This document shows positions 5,119-9,296 of a DNA stretch of 9,296 nt, in pieces. The translations under genes were made by a program, and so were the position numbers. A model generated the notes under the pieces. It saw only the letters and a program-made list of their open reading frames with translations, made no database searches and was not told where the DNA came from. The stretch comes from CAVQGF01 sp045807945 (GTDB lineage: Bacteria; Acidobacteriota; Terriglobia; Terriglobales; Acidobacteriaceae). How positions within the stretch are numbered: the stretch's first letter is position 1; every line of letters begins with the position of its first letter. Where the stretch lies: NCBI GenBank assembly GCA_045807945.1, contig JBJMGI010000030.1, forward strand, positions 1 to 9,296, given 5' to 3'.

Positions 5119-7904
5119 TGCTTTTTTTCTGCGGACGCCGTTGTGGTCGCAGGTGGGCGCATCGCTTTCGGATCGATCCAGAATCCGCTCTGGTCGGCGG
5201 TAAGGATGAAGAGCCTCTGGCTGTCTTTTGAGTAGGTTCCGAACACGACGTTTTCTTTGAAAGTAGCTCTTCCTATGCTGGCAAAGGTTTTCAGGTCGTA
5301 GATCACAATCTGACCATTGCGCTTGCGAAGGCAGAGTTCGGTTCCCGAAGGATTTACGGCCAGCGGGCTCCCAAAGATCGTACCTACACGTTTGCCGTCC
5401 TTCACGGAATAGATGAGCGTCCTGCCCGCGAGGTCCCCAAATCCGTACAGTTCCCTGGTCGCAAAAGGAGTGATCTGGATCGGCGGAGCTTCATTCGCGC
5501 GCAATACGAATTGCGAAACGGTTTCTCCGCCCCGCAGATCGAGCACCTGGTAAGCAGTGTCACTCATCGACTCCCGGTAGTTGCCTTCATTCACGATCTC
5601 CGTTTTTGACGCCGCTTCGCTCCGCAGGATCAAAAGCCGGCTGCCATTCAGCGGATAGATCGGAAATGTTCGGTCTAGCGACTTCTGCCAGAGCACGGTG
5701 CCCGTCTGCACATCCCTTGCAGAGATGCTGAGGATCGAGGGCGGCGTGAACGAAAACGATTTCCCATTGTCTTTTGTTTTTAAGATCACCACGGTATCGC
5801 CACTCTGCCAACTCGGCGACTCCGGCAACTCGAATACTTTGCCGCTGTTGGTGGTGGTCAGCGAAAGGCGCGCGATACCTCGCGGAGTCTTGTCCAAGGC
5901 GGGAAAGTCTGCGAAGAGGTATCCGTCGGAAGTCACGAGTCCCCCTTTGAACCCACGCAAGGAAGCTACCCTTTTCTTTTCTTTCAGGTCCCAGACGGCT
6001 CCGTGGTCGGTGGCCGAGATTGCAAGATAGCGGCCGTCGGGCGACAAAGCCGAGGCGCTCAGAAAATCCAGCTTGCGCGGGAGTGCTGTTTTGTCGAATG
6101 GCATTACCGGGCCACTCGAGATCGTGCTCGAAACGTGGTAAAGCCCTATTTCGCCGTCAACCCGCTCCGCTACGGCAATGCCGTCGAAAACATCCCCCGC
6201 CGCGCGTTTGAAGCCCATCACGATCTTTGCAGTATCCAGGTCGAATACTCCCAGCGGATAGCTCTCGACAGGTCGTAACAGTACGTACCTGCCACGCGTG
6301 ACTCCTTCCATTTGCTGGAACCCAAGCGGTTCCTTCCTGATAAGGTCGCCTGAGGGAAACGCCAGCAATTTGGAGTTCTTCACGTCCTCACCAAGCGCGA
6401 GCACCTGGTCGGCGGTTACGAAAATAGCCTGCCGTCGGAATGCATCGCGCAACGCGCCCGGCATGGCCGCCACGGTCCAAGTCTGCAGACTGAGACACAA
6501 ACCGTCGCTGATCGAGCTGGCGATCAGGAATCTTCCATCGGGAGAAAAAGTGAAAGTACTTGCCAGTCCGGCGCCTTCTAGCAATGACGCCAACTTCATA
6601 ATGAAGTCCGGTGTCATCCCAGGTGGCCTGAAGAATTTTTCCTTCTTGAAGACCACATTGCTGCTCTCCGTCTCCAAGACCACCAGGCTCCAGTCCCGGT
6701 CCATGCAGGCGATGTATTTGCCATCTGTAGAGAGGTGCGACTGCATGCAGCCGCCCGGTACCACGATCTCGAACGACGTTTCCTGCTCCTCGGTCCCGAG
6801 GTCCCAGCTTTCAACTGTCAGCGTGGTCGTGGTCAATAACAGGTGCCTGGAGTCGGGCGTGAAGAATGCCTCGCGGACATCGCGCACTGGAACATGGAAA
6901 AGGGGACGCAGCGGCTCGCGAGCCAGCACGGTTGCGCCGTTCGCGTCGAGGGCGAGGATGTACTTTCCATCCGGGCTGAACCGCAGCCTGTGCAACGCGC
7001 CCTCCAGGGGAGGTTCGACGAAGAGTTTTTCCTGGAGACCGGGAACATCTTCGGCCGACTCTATCGCGGCGCCGCTCGCGAGCGACTTACGGGCGGCCTC
7101 GAATCCGCTTTTGTCGACGCTGGGGTTCGAGCGGCAACTGGCCGGAAGGCTTTTCAAGTAATTGCGCATCTCGCGCAACCGGCGCTCTCGCGGCTTGGTC
7201 ATCCCAAATAGATCGGTCCACCCGTTTCCCGATTTCCCCTTTGCATCGGAGAAGCGGTCCCAAAAATCCAGGAATGACTCCGGCGAATACCCGGTGCGCG
7301 CCAGCGCATAGATCGCAACCTGGTCCGCCACGTATTGGTCTTCCTCGCTTTCGGCGGAGGGGGTGTCTTTGTGCTTAGAGGCTTCCAGGAACACGTCGAT
7401 CAGCTGGTTGTATCGCAGAAGCACATCTTGGCTGTTCCCGAGTTGTTGCACTCCCAAGGTCTTCCGTATGCGCTCCGCCAGTCTGTTCACCGATTGATGG
7501 GTTACGTTGTGGCCGATCTCGTGGGCAAGTACGCCTGCCAGTTCGTCTTCCGAATGGACACCCAGAATCATCTTCCGGCTCACGTAGATCCTGCCGCCCG
7601 GCAGCGTGAAGGCGTCCATGCGGTCCGATTCGATCACGTTGAAGTGCAACGCTGGTGCCGCTCCCGGAAGGTTCGCAAGCAGCCTACTTCCTAAACGGTC
7701 CAGGTAAGCAGTGGCCTGGTCCTTCCGCGTGATGCGGAAGCGCTCGTCAAGATGTTCCGCGATAATGTTCCCGAGGGCTGCCTCTTGTTCGGGGCCGAAC
7801 ATCGCGTCGACCACAGTTACCGCTTTGGGCGGTGTGCATTCTTGCGCCTGCGATATCCCCACCCACGCAAGCATCATTAGAAAGACGCAGGAATAGCCAG
7901 CCAT
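5115..7904 (-). CDS. Exported M48-family metalloprotease fused to a WD40-like beta-propeller
   Basis: A 929-residue exported protein. Residues 1-20 are a signal peptide (cut probably after SQA). The M48 peptidase domain (about 30-255) carries HEIGH (128-132), with two zinc-binding His and the catalytic Glu. The third-ligand motif, normally ExxAD, reads QYVAD (190-194), with Gln where the zinc-binding Glu is expected. GRIYVSR (104-110) before HEIGH is typical of the family. From about residue 300 a propeller-like region follows, with blade turns FSPDGKYI (309), FTPDSRHLL (348), LSTDGKYIA (391), FSPDGRFLI (453), LSPDGRYLA (620), VNPSGTELC (850) and YSKDSQRLF (891). Roughly 600 residues could hold two propellers. 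M48 proteins of this type act in envelope quality control; here the substrate is unknown and activity is uncertain because of Q190. Start: ATG at 7904 has GGAG six bases upstream; the TTG at 7928 does not. First gene of an operon with rsmI. Confidence 0.93.
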   Translation of the reverse strand: MAGYSCVFLMMLAWVGISQAQECTPPKAVTVVDAMFGPEQEAALGNIIAEHLDERFRITRKDQATAYLDRLGSRLLANLPGAAPALHFNVIESDRMDAFTLPGGRIYVSRKMILGVHSEDELAGVLAHEIGHNVTHQSVNRLAERIRKTLGVQQLGNSQDVLLRYNQLIDVFLEASKHKDTPSAESEEDQYVADQVAIYALARTGYSPESFLDFWDRFSDAKGKSGNGWTDLFGMTKPRERRLREMRNYLKSLPASCRSNPSVDKSGFEAARKSLASGAAIESAEDVPGLQEKLFVEPPLEGALHRLRFSPDGKYILALDANGATVLAREPLRPLFHVPVRDVREAFFTPDSRHLLLTTTTLTVESWDLGTEEQETSFEIVVPGGCMQSHLSTDGKYIACMDRDWSLVVLETESSNVVFKKEKFFRPPGMTPDFIMKLASLLEGAGLASTFTFSPDGRFLIASSISDGLCLSLQTWTVAAMPGALRDAFRRQAIFVTADQVLALGEDVKNSKLLAFPSGDLIRKEPLGFQQMEGVTRGRYVLLRPVESYPLGVFDLDTAKIVMGFKRAAGDVFDGIAVAERVDGEIGLYHVSSTISSGPVMPFDKTALPRKLDFLSASALSPDGRYLAISATDHGAVWDLKEKKRVASLRGFKGGLVTSDGYLFADFPALDKTPRGIARLSLTTTNSGKVFELPESPSWQSGDTVVILKTKDNGKSFSFTPPSILSISARDVQTGTVLWQKSLDRTFPIYPLNGSRLLILRSEAASKTEIVNEGNYRESMSDTAYQVLDLRGGETVSQFVLRANEAPPIQITPFATRELYGFGDLAGRTLIYSVKDGKRVGTIFGSPLAVNPSGTELCLRKRNGQIVIYDLKTFASIGRATFKENVVFGTYSKDSQRLFILTADQSGFWIDPKAMRPPATTTASAEKKQ
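5121..5127 (-). other. A AAA AAG slippery heptamer in frame at the M48 gene end
   Basis: On the minus strand the last sense codons of the M48 gene are GAA AAA AAG CAA, then TGA. A AAA AAG lies in the zero-frame phase used by dnaX-type -1 frameshift sites. A -1 slip would read GCA ATG AAG GCC, which is the rsmI frame. Downstream, GCCGGCAC (5112-5105) can pair with GTGGTGGC (5097-5090) through a 7-base loop, with one G-U pair and one mismatch, starting 8 bases after the heptamer. No Shine-Dalgarno-like stimulator is seen upstream. Function is unproven; ATGA coupling alone may explain the overlap. Confidence 0.35.
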
Positions 7905-7910
7905 CGGAAG

Positions 7911-7914
7911 CTCC
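7911..7914 (-). promoter_or_regulatory. Ribosome binding site of the M48 gene
   Basis: GGAG on the minus strand with exactly six bases to the ATG at 7904. It fixes the start and leaves a compact signal peptide of about 20 residues. No convincing minus-strand promoter was found in the 89-bp divergent gap (7905-7993); TATCTT near 7932 is a weak -10 candidate without a matching -35. Confidence 0.65.
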
Positions 7915-7957
7915 AAATGCGTGTGCAAGATACCACTTTCTTGTGAAAACCGCAGAA

Positions 7958-7986
7958 TTGACGCTGTTTCCGCGCACCCCTACAAT
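7958..7986 (+). promoter_or_regulatory. Strong sigma70-type promoter for the FmdB-like/queD/queE unit, likely leaderless
   Basis: TTGACG (7958-7963), a 17-bp spacer and TACAAT (7981-7986): five of six matches in each box and ideal spacing. Only seven bases (CGAAGGA) separate the -10 from the ATG at 7994, which places the expected +1 on or next to the start codon. The GAAGGA touches the ATG with no spacer, so it cannot work as a usual Shine-Dalgarno sequence. Confidence 0.75.
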
Positions 7987-7993
7987 CGAAGGA

Positions 7994-8350
7994 ATGCCTT
8001 TATACGAATACGAATGTAAGAAATGCGGGCACCGCTTTGAGAAGATCCAGAAGTTCTCGGATCCCATGCTTAAGAAGTGTCCGGAATGTGGCGGCAAGAT
8101 CGAGCAGATGATCTCCGCACCCGCCATCCAGTTCAAAGGCAGCGGATGGTACGTTAACGACTACGCCAAGAAGCCCTCACCGTCGGCCTCGTCAGGAAAG
8201 AACGGAAACGACGGAGGCAAGGCAGACAGCGTGAAAGCCGAGAGTTCTGAAGGCAAGTCCTCGGAGAGCAAGTCCGACTCTAAGTCAGAGTCCAAAACCG
8301 AAAGCCAGTCGAAGCCGAGCACCGATTCCAAGAAAGCCAGCAAGAAGTAG
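7994..8350 (+). CDS. FmdB-family zinc ribbon protein with Ser/Lys-rich tail
   Basis: A 118-residue protein. Residues 1-57 are the FmdB zinc ribbon: the near-invariant start MPLYEYECKKCGHRFE, with C8 and C11 as the first knuckle, C29 and C32 (KKCPECGG) as the second, and the closing FKGSGWYVNDY. Residues 59-118 are a low-complexity tail of Ser, Lys, Glu and Gly, probably disordered, as is usual for the family (CxxC_CxxC_SSSS proteins). The family was named from a putative regulator of formamidase expression; its general function is not established, and RNA or nucleic-acid binding is only a guess. The ATG at 7994 is set by the family start; an open frame reaches further upstream but runs through the promoter. 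The stop is 2 bp before queD, so the two are almost surely cotranscribed. Confidence 0.93.
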   Translation: MPLYEYECKKCGHRFEKIQKFSDPMLKKCPECGGKIEQMISAPAIQFKGSGWYVNDYAKKPSPSASSGKNGNDGGKADSVKAESSEGKSSESKSDSKSESKTESQSKPSTDSKKASKK

Positions 8351-8352
8351 CC

Positions 8353-8730
8353 ATGTTCGAAGTCACCGTTGAAGACAGCTTCGCCGCCGGACACTACCTG
8401 CGCAACTACAAAGGTAAGTGCGAGAATCCGCACGGCCACAACTACAAGGTGCGCGTCACCTTGCAAGGACGCGAGCTCGACCACGCCGGCCTGCTGCTCG
8501 ACTTCAAAGATCTAAAGACAGTGATGAAGCCGACCATCGACCGGCTCGATCATCAGATGATGAACGACATCGAGCCCTTCAAGACCCTGAATCCTTCGGC
8601 CGAGAACCTGGCGAAATACTTTTTCGACGAGACTAACGCGCGCCTCAAGAGCGCGACCTCAGGCCGCGTCAGCGTGAAGGTGGTCACCATCTGGGAGACC
8701 GACACCACCACCGCCACTTATTTTGAATAG
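8353..8730 (+). CDS. queD: 6-carboxy-5,6,7,8-tetrahydropterin synthase
   Basis: A 125-residue cytoplasmic zinc enzyme of the PTPS/QueD fold that turns 7,8-dihydroneopterin triphosphate into 6-carboxy-tetrahydropterin, an early step to preQ0 and queuosine. The zinc ligands are H14 (SFAAGHYL) and H27/H29 (CENPHGHNY). The catalytic Cys is C23 in the same motif, which separates QueD from eukaryotic pyruvoyl-tetrahydropterin synthase. The Asp-His pair is D66-H67 in RLDHQMMND, and the pterin-anchoring Glu is E115 in TIWETDT. The length is normal for the family. The ATG lies 2 bp after the FmdB-like gene stop with no clear ribosome binding site of its own, so translational coupling is likely. The next gene, queE, uses its product. 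Confidence 0.96.
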   Translation: MFEVTVEDSFAAGHYLRNYKGKCENPHGHNYKVRVTLQGRELDHAGLLLDFKDLKTVMKPTIDRLDHQMMNDIEPFKTLNPSAENLAKYFFDETNARLKSATSGRVSVKVVTIWETDTTTATYFE

Positions 8731-8735
8731 TCTTC

Positions 8736-8763
8736 GCTGAATGCTGACTGCTGAGTGCTGACA
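8736..8763. repeat. 7-bp tandem repeat, four copies, between queD and queE
   Basis: GCTGAAT, GCTGACT, GCTGAGT and GCTGACA follow one another exactly, five bases after the queD stop; only the last two positions of the unit vary. The 45-bp gap leaves no Shine-Dalgarno sequence before queE (AGCTTTTGCTTCC precedes the ATG). From memory similar CTGA-rich gap repeats occur in acidobacterial genomes; not searched. Confidence 0.8.
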
Positions 8764-8775
8764 GCTTTTGCTTCC

Positions 8776-9296
8776 ATGCAGATCACCGAGATATACCGCT
8801 CCCTGCAAGGCGAATCCACATTCGCAGGGCTGCCGTGCATCTTCGTGCGGCTCACCGGATGCAATCTGCGCTGCACCTGGTGCGACAGCGAATTCACTTT
8901 CACCGGCGGCAAAAAGATGTCGGCCGATGAAGTCCACGCCGAGATCGCAAAGCTCGCGCCCGTGCGGCTGATTGAATTCACCGGTGGCGAGCCTATGCTG
9001 CAGGAGCGCGAACTCGTTCCGCTGATGCAGCGCTTGCTTGCCGAAGGATACGAGCTGCTCATCGAGACCAGCGGCGAGCGTCCGCTGGCAAATGTTCCCA
9101 AAGCCGTGCACAAGATCGTGGACGTGAAGTGTCCGCATTCCGGCGCAGGCGACAGTTTCAATCTCGCGAACCTCGAAGCGCTCACCCGGCGCGACGAAAT
9201 GAAATTCGTCCTCGCGGACCGTACCGATTACGAATTCGCCCGCGACTTCACCCGCGAACACGACCTGACCGCCCGCGTGAACAGCGTCATCTTCTC
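8776..9296 (+). CDS. queE: 7-carboxy-7-deazaguanine synthase, 3' end outside window
   Basis: Radical SAM enzyme that contracts 6-carboxy-tetrahydropterin (the QueD product) to 7-carboxy-7-deazaguanine using SAM and a [4Fe-4S] cluster. 173 codons are visible with no stop before the window end; family length suggests about 35-70 residues are missing. The start MQITEIYRSLQGES is characteristic. The cluster motif is C29-x3-C33-x2-C36 (TGCNLRCTWCDSEF). FTGGEPML (68-75) is the SAM-binding GGE motif, ETSG (97-100) and DVKCPHSG (116-123) follow as in QueE, and KFVLADRTDYEFA lies near the cut. It is downstream of queD in the same direction, separated by the 7-bp tandem repeat. queC would be the expected further partner but is not in view. 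Confidence 0.97.
   Translation, partial: MQITEIYRSLQGESTFAGLPCIFVRLTGCNLRCTWCDSEFTFTGGKKMSADEVHAEIAKLAPVRLIEFTGGEPMLQERELVPLMQRLLAEGYELLIETSGERPLANVPKAVHKIVDVKCPHSGAGDSFNLANLEALTRRDEMKFVLADRTDYEFARDFTREHDLTARVNSVIF

Noticed and set aside
6298..7161. Plus-strand open frame (287 codons) opposite the M48 gene
   Set aside because: Antisense to the propeller region, Ser/Arg-rich and motif-free; a GC-rich shadow frame.
7905..7928. TTG start at 7928 for the M48 gene
   Set aside because: The ATG at 7904 has GGAG at ideal spacing and starts a compact signal peptide.
8351..8352. preQ1 riboswitch before queD
   Set aside because: Only two bases separate queD from the preceding gene, and the operon promoter leaves almost no leader, so there is no room.
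8659..9261. Minus-strand open frame (200 codons) at the right end
   Set aside because: It lies opposite queE, which has the full radical SAM motif set.

Overview
The window is an ordinary, gene-dense stretch of a GC-rich bacterial chromosome. It carries nine protein genes, two of them cut by the window edges. It has no RNA genes, transposase, phage genes or CRISPR array. The best taxonomic guess is an acidobacterium (Acidobacteriota, Terriglobia/Koribacter-like). This rests on recalled resemblance: the short dispersed-type repeats in the gaps, the secreted lipoprotein phosphoesterase, the M48 protease joined to a WD40-like propeller, and the small secreted protein with a DxDxDG loop. No search was run.

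Layout. 2-1117 (+) is the C-terminal two thirds of threonyl-tRNA synthetase (thrS). 1164-2351 (+) is a major facilitator transporter with the signature of the sialate/lactate (SHS, Jen1-like) family. 2392-3315 (-) is a lipoprotein phosphoesterase of the acid phosphatase/phospholipase C superfamily, convergent with the transporter. 3473-4159 (+) is an exported protein of unknown function, divergent from the phosphoesterase. 4279-5118 (-) is rsmI, a 16S rRNA methyltransferase, convergent with that protein. 5115-7904 (-) is a 929-residue exported M48 metalloprotease/beta-propeller protein whose stop codon overlaps the rsmI start, so the two form an operon read M48 then rsmI. 7994-8350 (+) is an FmdB-family zinc ribbon protein, 8353-8730 (+) is queD, and 8776-9296 (+) is queE, cut by the window end. 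These last three run together as one likely transcription unit. queD and queE catalyse successive steps from dihydroneopterin triphosphate to 7-carboxy-7-deazaguanine, on the way to preQ0 and queuosine. Three genes (thrS, rsmI, queD/E) thus serve translation, and three products (phosphoesterase, exported unknown, M48 protein) are exported.

No gene-free gap exceeds 160 bp, yet four of the gaps carry repeat-like structure. Gaps between co-directional genes hold short-period tandem repeats (10 bp x3 after thrS, 7 bp x4 before queE). Gaps between convergent genes hold elements beginning GTCATYCC, one next to a perfect 9-bp hairpin. Two plus-strand genes (3473 and 7994) have a promoter whose predicted transcription start falls on or next to the ATG, which suggests leaderless mRNAs. 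The most unusual local signal is an A AAA AAG heptamer, in slippery phase, at the end of the M48 gene: a -1 slip there would read straight into rsmI.
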